Assembly: GCA_001931875.2 (NCBI GenBank)
Contig: MSJH02000581.1
Span: forward strand, 1-16,729
Reading direction: 5' to 3'
DNA: 16,729 bases
Source: Byssochlamys sp. IMV 00236
Taxonomy: Eukaryota > Ascomycota > Eurotiomycetes > Eurotiales > Thermoascaceae
The position numbers and the translations under genes are program-made. A model generated the notes under the pieces. It did not search any database and was not told the DNA's origin. It saw only the letters and a list, made by a program, of their open reading frames with translations. This document shows, in pieces, positions 1-8,179 of this stretch (positions are counted from its first letter, which is position 1; every line of letters begins with the position of its first letter).

Positions 1-27
1 AAAGACGACAAAGAAAAATATGTTTGA

Positions 28-198
28 ATAAAACGACATCATGTCAAAAGAGAGAGAGAGAGATAATGAGTTTATATGTAGAAAAAGAGAGAAAAAGTAT
101 GTTAGTATTAGAGCACATATCCTAATATTAATCTTACTTACCACCGAAGTGCATTCTGGGGAGAGTAGCGATAACTACCCAGGATAGTTTAAACAAAA
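28..198 (-). repeat. Dispersed direct repeat, left copy, with RNA-like structure
   Basis: This 171-bp stretch recurs in the same orientation at 16564-16729 with only a few substitutions and small indels. Read on the minus strand it has, in order, a near-palindrome (AACTATCCTGGGTAGTT), a hairpin with stem GGGTAG/CTACTC and loop TTATCG (forward 163-180), a CAC-TTCG-GTG tetraloop hairpin (142-151), a consensus 5' splice site GTAAGTAAG starting at 141, and a perfect TACTAAC branch-site motif at 101-107. A pyrimidine-rich tract follows in which no AG occurs down to position 1. An (AG)7 microsatellite at 49-62 lies inside it. The function is unknown; a structured non-coding RNA, a mobile element end or the 5' part of a repeated gene are all possible. 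Confidence 0.85.
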
Positions 199-373
199 TA
201 AAAAAAAAAAGGAACGGAGGACAGAGAGAACCCAGAGCACAAGAAGAGGCAACTGGGAGAACGTTCCAGATATACATGCCAGAGAGCAAAGAGGGCGGGA
301 CAAGCGAGTCAGAGCAAGGACCATGAGGACAGGCTAGTTTTGATTTGTGAATCTTTGAACACTTAAGTTAATT
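199..373. other. Purine-rich gene-less stretch
   Basis: This follows the left repeat and begins with an A10 run. Up to about 325 it is strongly A/G-rich on the plus strand. A plus-strand frame stays open for roughly 50 codons (ending near 366) with a basic composition, but it has no clear start, splice context or recognisable domain. It may be more of the dispersed repeat, which cannot be judged because the right copy is cut by the window end. Confidence 0.4.
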
Positions 374-606
374 TCAACTCCAAGACAGCCCACCTGTTAA
401 TATTACGAAAATATTCTTGGCGACGACGAATTTACATTTCATGCAACATGAATTTTGTTCTCACCATGGGTGTATTTATTATCGATCACAGGCGAATTTA
501 CTTTCCGGAAAGAGTGTATAGCATCCTTAATCTCATCCTGTGTTGAAATCACTGTAAGGATGAGTATGTTGAGCATATCTTCACCGAGAAAGCTTTCTTG
601 AGACAT
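374..606 (-). CDS. Possible mini-gene, 53 residues, unrecognised
   Basis: A minus-strand frame opens with ATG at 606 (MSQESFLGED...) and runs 47 codons. A plausible 71-nt intron (464 down to 394) with donor GTGAGA and acceptor TTAACAG would join it in phase to a short second exon ending in TGA at 374, giving 53 residues. The peptide has a leucine/isoleucine-rich segment (residues 11-19) and a polar helix-like part (DEIKDAIHSFRK). I do not recognise a family. A TATA-like GATATATTC lies about 30 bp upstream. Small size, lack of a known domain and position beside repeats make chance quite possible. Confidence 0.2.
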
Positions 607-705
607 GGTTGTTTTTAGTAACAATGGAAAGAGAATATATCAAAAAAATTTCTTTTAGTGTATTTTCATTTAATTAGCCCTTCCCTTGTTTTTGATACAA
701 AAATT

Positions 706-1440
706 TTAAAACACAGCCACCCCTTTGAAGTTTATGTAGAAATCTGTGGATTTGCGAATAAATTGTAGATTTCTGTAGAAACCTGTAGATTCGAACTCAA
801 AATTTCCTACAATGTACGATAGCCAATGAGAATCGAGCATGTCGCGTCTATAAGAATAACGCATTTTGTGGTCAGTCCTTTCTTTTTGTTCTTCTTTCTT
901 CAAATAATACTTTACAAGTTGGGCTGTTTATAAGGCAAGCGCGATATATATGCTATTTGCTATGCAAATGGGGTTGCTTATATCACTAACTGGGAAGTTG
1001 TAGTGCAAATTTGTAGTGCAAATAGCCTTAAAAATCTGTTGAATATACGTCATCACAGCAAAAACCTATACATTTATACTTCGATTAACTTATTGGCTAC
1101 TCTTGCCAATTTATTTTTTATTTTATTTTCCTTCAAGACAAGGGAATCTCTGGAGAACAATGCTTTCCAAGAGTAGCTTCAGATCTTCTGTGGCAATCCA
1201 AGTGAGATGATATCGCTGTATATGAACACTGCTTGTATGCGGGTATTATCGGTAGCGAATTACGAAGAGTTTTTTATTGTGTCTGACACTTTTTCTCTTC
1301 ACCCGAATAAAGGCCTAACATTTGTCTCGTCGTGTTATCAAGTTGCCAGTCTAATAATAACCAATTACAATAGAATCGATGCAACAGAAAGGTGCATATT
1401 AACTGACTTTTCCTGGCATTTTCGTCATATTATTCTATAA
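706..1440. other. Gene-less, repeat-rich spacer
   Basis: Two open frames of 65 and 77 codons occur here (minus 706-903, plus 1207-1440), but neither shows a domain, an intron context or a convincing start. What is visible is repetition. Degenerate copies of a TGTAGATTTCTGTAGAAAC-like unit lie at 738-796. A perfect 13-bp tandem duplication (TTGTAGTGCAAAT twice) is at 998-1023. The arms GCTATTTGC and GCAAATAGC lie about 60 bp apart near 952 and 1018. A 10-bp inverted pair GCTACTCTTG/CAAGAGTAGC is at 1096-1105 and 1168-1177. This resembles remnants of small inverted-repeat elements rather than a gene. Confidence 0.4.
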
Positions 1441-1767
1441 GAAATTCGTTTAAGAAATATTGAAATTAGATGCAATTGTTTAGCATTTAATCCATATGAA
1501 TATAAAGCGTGTCTCTGGAACATCAAATCATTTGATTTTGTAGTTCGCTACATTTAAGTTATTTTTGAAGAATAGATCTGTGTTTAATAACTGCTTGATT
1601 ATCGCTTTCTTCCTCTTGATCCGTGGCTTCACTTTCATCTTTGTCATCTTTGGAAAAACCTTAAGCTCGATGTAGCTGTATTTTTGAGAAGAGAGTAAAC
1701 GATTATGAATCTCATGCTTAATAACGTTTGCGCTTATACGGAACCGGAGGCACTATAGTACTTGAAT
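1441..1767 (-). other. Spacer with a weak open minus-strand frame
   Basis: On the minus strand a frame stays open for about 70 codons from near 1755 to a TGA near 1540. It lacks an ATG and is rich in lysine and isoleucine. A second minus frame in the same place would give an acidic tail (KDDKDESEATDQEEESDNQ). Neither can be tied to a family. The stretch lies directly beside the A27 tract and the transposase fragment, so a decayed element copy is the likeliest explanation. Confidence 0.25.

Positions 1768-1794
<27 letters not shown>
1768..1794 (+). repeat. A27 homopolymer preceded by AATAAA
   Basis: Twenty-seven consecutive A residues, overlapping an AATAAA at 1765-1770. This is the longest homopolymer in the window and looks like the 3' tail of a retroposed sequence or a slippage-prone tract. 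No target-site duplication could be identified by eye. Confidence 0.6.
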
Positions 1795-1799
<5 letters not shown>

Positions 1800-1973
1800 A
1801 GTGCATTCAATTTCTTTGATTTTATATTTGAGGAACACGCGTAGTAGTTTCGCGTATTTAAAAAAAAGCATGGTAAAAGAGTTTATGATCCCATGGAAGG
1901 TGTCTTAACAGAAATTACAGACCTGTTGTACTTGAAACAGTAGCTAGCCGCAAGAGTTATTTAGTTAATAAAC

Positions 1974-2342
1974 TTGACTAACGACGACGAAGGAACTCAG
2001 GAGAGTGACACCAGTGTAGTTGATGTAAAACCAGCTCCAAAAGGTACAACAACTGCTCATTTTATTAAGTTTGTCGATGAGTTCCTTGATATTATGGATG
2101 AGGATGAATCTTTAAAGGGCAGTTATTTAGTGATGGATAATGCTAGTATCCATAAATCGAAACCGATAATTCGAAAAATCGAAGCTAGAGGTTATAGAGT
2201 AATGTATCTCCCCCCTTACTCGCCTGAACTAAATCCTATTGAACAGTTCTGGGCCTTAGTGAAAAGAAAAATGAAGCGCCATCGCTTGATGAAAGAGGAG
2301 ACATTTGCATTAACCGACAATTATATTTTGATTTTCAGCTGA
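1974..2342 (+). pseudogene. Tc1/mariner (IS630-type) transposase fragment, DDE C-terminal part
   Basis: The frame contains the hallmark C-terminal half of a DD34E transposase of the DDE_3 superfamily: the second catalytic Asp in YLVMDNASIH, then YLPPYSPELNPIEQFW carrying the final Glu. Exactly 34 residues lie between Asp and Glu, the Tc1/mariner spacing. The first catalytic Asp and the whole helix-turn-helix DNA-binding part are absent: upstream the same frame has stops at about 1942 and 1963 and no recognisable family sequence. Downstream the similarity ends after KRHRLMKEETF and the frame runs into unrelated residues and TGA at 2340. The only start in the stretch would be a TTG. It is a dead fragment cut at both ends, converging on the KHE gene 46 bp away. 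Confidence 0.85.
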
Positions 2343-2388
2343 GTGAATAAAAGATTTCACTTGATATGTTTTATTATTATTATTACTA

Positions 2389-3231
2389 TTAATTGAATTT
2401 ATCCAAGGCGATACCTTTGAGTATCTGTGTTCTGGCTCTATTTAGTTCTAATTCTATTCCTGGCATATCCAATGCCTCTCCTATCAGCTTGATATCTGCC
2501 TTACTAAGAACTCCTTCTAAATCCTGTTCCAATAATTTCAGGTTTGGTTTCTTTGCTTTAAATTCATCCTTGACTTGTTCAGGAAATTTGATATCTGTCG
2601 CTGTAACAAATTTCTTATTGTCTAAAATCGCATCCAGTTGCTTATCTTGTTCATATATCACTAAGCCATTATTCGTCAAGTCATTCAAATGATCTGCGCC
2701 CTTGTATGCTTTATAATGACTATAAAGCCGGAATAGATTATAGGCTAATGGTATATTTGGGATCAATGGGACAATAACAAAGGTACATGACAATGGAACC
2801 CAATAAGCAGAATAATGCATATACTTTTTATGATACGGCACTCTCTCCTTCAATAGCTTTTCTAAATCGTGATGTAACATCTTTTCTTCCAACATACGAG
2901 GATAATGAATAGCAACCTAATATACTATTAATAGAGATCCTTTTTTTTTTTTCTGGTCTATACATGATATTACACTTTTTATAGGTTCTGGAATCTCGTT
3001 CTTTGCTGGGACACTTTTCAAAAACCATTCTTGATAGTCCAACTGATTCATGACATGACTACCGCGATCATATAGTTTTCGTTTCCAAGTCTGCGGATCT
3101 GCTTTCCCCAACTGTTCCCACTTTTTACTTGACCAGTTTACAGCTTTCACTAAACGCGACTGGACTGGAATTGTCGAATGACAATAATAAGCCCAACGGT
3201 TCTTTACGATCGGAATGGCATAAAGTCGCAT
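2389..3231 (-). CDS. Mitochondrial K+/H+ exchange-related protein (Mit_KHE1 family)
   Basis: Two exons, 3231-2974 and 2916-2389, are separated by a 57-nt phase-0 intron (donor GTAATATC, acceptor TATTAG) and give 261 residues. The N-terminus MRLYAIPI followed by Trp-rich segments, the EWFLKSVP block near residues 70-77 and IHYPRM just after the intron match the Mit_KHE1 family (Pfam PF10173), which includes yeast YDL183C. That family is known as an inner-membrane component linked to mitochondrial potassium/proton exchange and volume control. A hydrophobic hairpin-like segment spans residues 124-148 (WVPLSCTFVIVPLIPNIPLAY), followed by a basic, soluble C-terminal half. The start was chosen because MRLYAIPI is the family's usual N-terminus. 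An (AG)n run at 3318-3334 and a CCAAT at 3341-3345 lie in the upstream spacer. Confidence 0.85.
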
Positions 3232-3317
3232 CGCCCTTCAAAATGATAATAAAAGAAAAAGAGAGAAAAAAAAGTAGATAGTATGACGAACAAGCAACAC
3301 AGACTAAAAGAGGAGAA

Positions 3318-3334
3318 AGAGAGAGAGAGAGAGA
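3318..3334. repeat. (AG)n microsatellite
   Basis: A pure AG dinucleotide run in the 179-bp spacer between the KHE and PLD genes, in the likely promoter of the KHE gene. Similar CT/AG tracts occur in introns and spacers at 49-62, about 6171-6203 and about 8289-8312. Confidence 0.7.
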
Positions 3335-3410
3335 ACTCAGCCAATAAGTGAACTCGCTCTTGACCTTTATTGTTAACTAAAATGTAGACATGACGTCTAT
3401 TTCTATATAT

Positions 3411-4816
3411 TTAAAAATAGTCCCAAAGCTTATCAAACTCCTTTGAATAAGCATCAACAACAGATGGAATATTAGTGATGATCACATTTTCACGATTCTT
3501 ATAGCGTGCACTAGTACAGAATTTAGTTTGAGTAAAAATCCACTTGTTTCCCATTTACCCGCAACTCCAATTAAAGCTTCCGGTGATCACCGTCTTGTTA
3601 TCAATGACAGCAAACTTGTTATGCATGAATTGATCACTATAATAAGGTTAATCTTTACTATCTCATATGTATCTGCTATTATTTTTACCTGTTATCATAT
3701 TTATAAGGAATACCGTAACGTTCATTGAGTAAAAGGACATCAGCTCCTTTTCTCACATCCATTTGATCATTATCTGTTATGATACGTACATCCAGTCCAC
3801 GTTGATAGGCATCACTAATGACGTCTGCAGTATCATTATCCGTTAATGAGAACACACAGATATAAAGTGTTCGTTTAGCTGAAGCCAAAGCGGCGTGGAA
3901 TACCTAAAGTAAAGTTAATCAAGTGCCGATCCATTTTTGTACGACTTACTCCGTAACTTTCTTCAGAAGGGAAGAAGATGGGTATACAAAACGTATCCTC
4001 GGGTAATGGTTCTAGTCTTCTTGGACGGAATTCGCGTGCACGAATAGGATGACGAGGTGGCTGTCTCATGTCGCTGCTGGTGTAAGGTGAATTAAAGGTA
4101 ATCTTGGTTGTTGTTGTCTTCTTTTTCTTTTGACGTCGACGAACCACCTTAAACTCATCGGGTGCACCTATTTCACGAGACTTGATTTGAACTGTCTCTT
4201 CAATCTCTTCATATTCATCATCATCTCCACTTTCTTCCTCAGCACTGTGTTCACCATAGTGCTCCTCTGCCAACTGACGAAGTCTTTCGTGCTCTGAATG
4301 TTCAGGACCAAAGATATCAGCCTTCACTTGATGGTAAAATGCCTTGGTTTGCTCCCAAGCACTCTTCTTGTGCTCTTCTTCCTTGACGATAGCAGCGGAC
4401 AATGATATCTTTTCACCTTCATCTTCTTCTTTTTCTTCTTTTACTTTTCGGTCTTGTTCTAAAAAAGGTTCAACACCAAGAGTTACACCAATAAAACTAG
4501 ACACTTGACATTTTAAGACAGACAGGACTTGTCTATCGGCTTCGGATGTCATAGCCTTTTCAGCGTGATGGAATAGCTTGTCAAAGACTTGAAGAGGATC
4601 GTCTTGGCGATGACGAAGAAGTCCGTTCAAGTGAGTAGACATTTGAGAAAGCAAGGAATTATCTGAGGCAAGCATATTGACTGAACCCATAGACTTTTTA
4701 AGAAGGGACAAAATAAATAAAGAGGGGGATAAATGGCGTGTTTATATACTTACATGCTTCAGAAGCTCGGAAATACTTAGAGGAGTATCTTGATCCCAAG
4801 GAAGTGTTTGAGTCAT
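3411..4816 (-). CDS. Single-HKD phospholipase D protein, PLD6/Zucchini-like, with long acidic N-terminal extension
   Basis: Five exons (4816-4754, 4693-3950, 3903-3689, 3636-3559, 3510-3411) with introns of 60, 46, 52 and 48 nt and consistent phases give 399 residues. The C-terminal part is a single-HKD PLD domain: IPIFFPSEESYG (about 258-269), then LYICVFSLTDND, then the catalytic motif H346-x-K348-x4-D353-x6-G360-S361-x-N363. This order is that of mitochondrial cardiolipin hydrolase (PLD6/Zucchini), which works as a homodimer on cardiolipin or as a nuclease for small RNAs. Which activity applies here cannot be read from sequence. Unlike animal PLD6 it has no N-terminal membrane anchor; about 240 residues precede the domain, with a helical start (ISELLKHSMGSVNML), acidic runs near residues 115-125 and 180-195, and a lysine cluster. 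The start at 4816 is the first ATG and makes exon 1 splice in phase. Confidence 0.85.
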
Positions 4817-4960
4817 GTGTGTGTATAAAAAGAAAATAAAACAAAAGGAAAACAAAATAAAGCAGTGGGAAATAAGCTTAAATTTAAAATAGATACGGGT
4901 AGAGTTTGAGTGTGTGCGACAATAAGATGACAGCCTTACTGTGTGGCTCTTTATGTTTAC

Positions 4961-4976
4961 TATTTACGCGTAAATA
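4961..4976. promoter_or_regulatory. 16-bp perfect palindrome with MCB-type ACGCGT core
   Basis: TATTTACGCGTAAATA is a perfect 16-bp palindrome about 145 bp upstream of the PLD gene start and in the spacer behind IWR1. Its centre ACGCGT is the core of the fungal MCB box bound by MBF (Mbp1/Swi6 family) at G1/S genes. Binding is inferred from the motif only. Confidence 0.4.
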
Positions 4977-5044
4977 TCAAAACAGGAGTATATAAACTAA
5001 AAAATTAGCGAGACGCGGTTATGTTTATTAAGAAACTTTTGTAT

Positions 5045-6391
5045 CTATAAAGAATAGTCTTCGTCATCTGAAGAGAGATTATATCCGTATTCTAAAGTAC
5101 AAAAAATATTAACAAATGATATAACCAAACCATCTTGTGCTTACGTTCTTCAAATTCATCATGGTCATCGTGATCATCCTCTTCATCTGGATAATCATTT
5201 TGATAATAATCTTCGGCTATATGTGGGATAAGTATAAGAAAGAAAAAAAGGATTGTTTATGCCCTTACCATTAGAATCTTCATCACCAACATCACCCATC
5301 TCACTCTCAGTGTCATTATCATCCATATACTCTGTTGTATCATCAAACCAGACGAGGGATCCAACATTATTGACATTAAGAGTATTAGGTTCTTGATCAT
5401 CTCTGTAATAAACGTCATAAACATAGTCATCTTCATCCTCTTGTTTCTGTTCTCGATCATTCACTTTTTTTTGTTTTTAGTTCCCTCTTTTCATTCTATA
5501 TGTGATATAAACTTACATGTCAAATATTCCTTAATCATGGGTATAAAATTGCACATAATATCATCTACATCCTCTGTATCCTCATCCAAGATTAACCTAT
5601 TACCCGTTTAGTTATAGTCACACCATTCTACGCTTTCTTTACTTTGGTTGTTTAGCAGTCGTCTCATCATCTTTTACTGCTTCATACATCTGAAATAGAT
5701 CTTCTGCTGCCTTTTCGGATGAACTTTGTACACTAAAGATTACATCAGTTGCAATTCTTTTTCTCTATAGTTTACACTTACACCGGTGGCATGTTTTCCA
5801 TTGCCTTTGCTCTATTTTGACTGATAACTCTATATCTTGCCTTTTTGGATACATCCTGAAATGGAAATAAGTGATCTGTTGATTACATGCTCTTTCTCTC
5901 TCTTTCCCCTACACTTTGCTTTTGCATCAACTGTTCTTTCCTTTCCTCTATGGACGTCGGTGTCTGTGGTCTACTCAGTCCAGGCTGAATACGTCTAGAA
6001 ATACGATCCTATTGATCATGAGTTATATATGATATTGTATCACTAAGCGCGCTTTACTTTTAGTTTTCGAGCTTCGTCCAAGTTTGAAAAACTCGCTTCT
6101 TCTACTGTCTCTGCTAGACGAAATATAGTTGGAAGTGCAGTTGCTGATACTAATATCTTATTAGCTCTCTTTTCTCTCTACTCTCTCTCTTTTTCTCTCT
6201 CACCTTTTAATACACTTGTATCTTCATTGCTTCGTTTTAACCGTTTTTCTTCATTTTGTTGTTGAAGTACTGATACACAAAGTGAGCATCAAGTCTGATT
6301 GTATTGTAAAATTATTTTTACATAAAGCTTCAAGAGGCTCCTCTGTTCGTTTACGCTTAATGCGCAGAATGGTAATTGGATCACTTGCCAT
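5045..6391 (-). CDS. IWR1: IWR1 / SLC7A6OS homolog, RNA polymerase II nuclear import adaptor
   Basis: Ten exons, 6391-6322, 6269-6204, 6149-6058, 6008-5913, 5855-5782, 5732-5643, 5596-5517, 5463-5269, 5216-5145 and 5091-5045, join in phase to 293 residues; all nine introns are 46-57 nt. The N-terminus MASDPITILRIKRKRTEEPLEAL matches the SLC7A6OS/Iwr1 opening and carries the basic nuclear localisation cluster RIKRKR (10-15). The Iwr1 core (PF08574) follows: a segment ending MIKEYLTLND, an acidic linker and DDYVYDVYYR near residues 201-210. A strongly acidic C-terminus ends in YNLSSDDEDYSL. Known role: Iwr1 binds RNA polymerase II between its two large subunits and carries the assembled enzyme into the nucleus with importin alpha. 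The MULE-like relic is divergent across 171 bp, so the IWR1 promoter lies there. Confidence 0.93.
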
Positions 6392-6562
6392 TTTCAAAGA
6401 AGAGAAAAGAAAGAAAAAAAAATGACGTTTTTCATACCTACTCTTTCTGAACTTTAAATTCCTGAAGTGGCTATTTATTCTTTGATGTTGTAGCCATCAA
6501 TTCTCCTTTAATTCTTTAGCTTTTTCGTCTACTAATTCTCCTTTTATTAAAGAATAGTAATC

Positions 6563-7194
6563 ATGTCTGAGAGCTTAGTTTTAGAACAATACACGCACTT
6601 TCCTGGAGAAATTACCGTTGATATTGACTCTTGGAAAAATATCATTGAAAACTTACCTGCCCATCATGCAGTATGTTGGATTCACAAGGAAAAGACGAAT
6701 GGTGATATGTCTACTTTAAACGAAGATGGCCAACCTATGCCCAAAACGCGTAACAAGAAGAAGCATCATTTGGAAAATTAAGTACATATGCCATCGAGCT
6801 GGATTCTATAAGAGTCATGTTGGTGTACAGACAAAAGATGAATCATCTAAAAGCCGGCCAATTCAGAAACCAAGCAAGAAGATCGATTACAGGTGCTATG
6901 TTTACTGTCACCTGCTATTTCCTAACATCTAATCAGGTCACCACTAAACTTCACAATGAGCATAATCACCTTATTGGAAGCCTTGATGATATCTCTTTTT
7001 TGCCTTTATCGGATAATACGAAGGAAGTCATATTACAAAAGTTATATGAAGGCTATGGTAGAAGAGACACAAGAGCTGCAATTCAATGTCATTTTAATGA
7101 AAGGATAAGAGATCTTTTTTCCTGAAGCTGCTTGTTCTTCAACACATTCAGCCATTTGAGAGATTACTATGATATACTGTATAAGGACGCATAG
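6563..7194 (+). pseudogene. Relic of a MULE/FAR1-like transposase N-terminus, frameshifted
   Basis: Three successive frames, each shifted by +1 from the last, together read like one protein. Frame one, from ATG 6563 to TAA 6779, includes SWKNIIENLPAHHAVCW and a basic RNKKKHHLE. Frame two, from about 6783, starts YICHRAGFYKSH and continues to about 6930 (PSKKI...CYVYC). Frame three runs from about 6933 with KLHNEHNHLIGS, FLPLSDNTKEVI and the NERIRDLF region. It can be followed past TGA 7123 to a DYYDILYKD-like end near 7191. The C...C...HxH pattern is a WRKY-GCM1/FLYWCH-type zinc finger as in FAR1 and Mutator-like transposases. No intron with sensible signals repairs either shift. The catalytic DDE part is not recognisable downstream. 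Confidence 0.6.
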
Positions 7195-7913
7195 TATGCA
7201 GTATATTAAACTCTTTATATCTTGGTAAATACATACAGTCTCACAAGATTTAAACTGGTTGTCTTTCATAGCAGTCGCTTACATCTTTGAAAAAATAGAT
7301 TTAAAGCCATTGCTTAACGTCTTCACTCACGCTTTCATGGTCACTCTCCTCAGCACGGAAAGCTTGACTCCCTTCAAGCAATAGAAATAGTGCTGTATTT
7401 GTTTGCGTTTTTTAAAAGATCTTTTCTATTTCTAGATTAGGTTTTTCTCCTCTTCTATTACAAACGTAGTATTTTTCTGAAAATATATGTGATGCGTTTC
7501 CTATGCTCGACTTTGTTTAACTGGAGAAAAGATCCTATTCAATTTCTGTTTGAGTGTCGTCCGTATTGTTCCAAGAGGCAATTATATCGTCATAGGATTG
7601 GATGAAGTCATTGATATCATGGTGTGTACTCCCTTGAATCAAGCGAACACAACAAGCTTAAGAATATTTATTCTTGAGTATATGTTTTTAGAAACGTTTT
7701 ATAGGAAATTGCTACTGTAACTACTTTACGTTCTCTTTTTATATACAAACTACTTGCAGAATAAACTATATTGCGCTTGATTAACCCTATTACTCGATTC
7801 AGTCTCTGTCTCAAAAAAGGCAAACAGGTATATCTGCCAAACTTTGAACGCTTCAAGTTTATGCTCTAGCCTAATCATTTACAAAATAGACTACACCCCC
7901 ATTGCATACCCCG
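7195..7913. other. Gene-less stretch between two transposon relics
   Basis: No frame here has a recognisable domain. A minus-strand frame of 62 codons (7668-7856) is basic and featureless. Because transposase-derived relics lie on both sides, this is likely decayed element sequence, but nothing in it can be aligned by eye to the missing catalytic part of either. Confidence 0.35.
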
Positions 7914-8179
7914 TTGAAACTTTGTACACAGTGTTCAGCTGGTAATGGCAGTGGTAGATACTTGGTAAGTTACTTTTGCTTAGTTACAACTAGTTAGGTA
8001 CTGATTTATTATATTTTAATATTGTCAACTCCATCCAATGATAGGTCTGGAACCGAGACGTCAACGCAGCATTAAAAATTTGATCGATTCTTGCAGATTA
8101 TGTTAACCATAACAGTGATATTAGATCAAGGCATACTGCATTTACTAGAGTGCTTGAACCAGCACTATCAAGCCACTAG
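7914..8179 (+). pseudogene. C-terminal tail of a TnpB/Fanzor-like protein, degraded
   Basis: The frame from 7914 reads LKLCTQCSAGNGSGRYL and meets a perfect donor GTAAGT at 7965. After an 80-nt candidate intron (acceptor GATAG, ending 8044) it continues VWNRDVNAALKI. The CxxC and the NRDVNAA block are the zinc-ribbon end and last RuvC-like motif of the TnpB/Fanzor (transposase OrfB zinc-ribbon) family. The same frame passes through a TGA at about 8081 and stays family-like (ILADYV, then SRHTAFTR) to TAG at 8177-8179, matching the usual tail of Mucorales copies as I recall them. The rest of the protein is not recognisable upstream, and stops in frame near 7868 and 7888 show the copy is dead. 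The family call rests on short motifs. Confidence 0.5.

Noticed and set aside
1810..1970. Upstream extension of the transposase frame
   Set aside because: The frame has several stops and shows none of the family's expected motifs, including the first catalytic Asp, so it is treated as unrelated sequence.
2393..2692. Plus-strand open frame of 99 codons
   Set aside because: It is the antisense of KHE exon 2, which has clear family motifs and intron phase support.
6750..6782. A 33-nt intron to repair the first frameshift in the MULE-like relic
   Set aside because: It is shorter than any supported intron here, and joining at these sites does not bring the downstream frame into phase.
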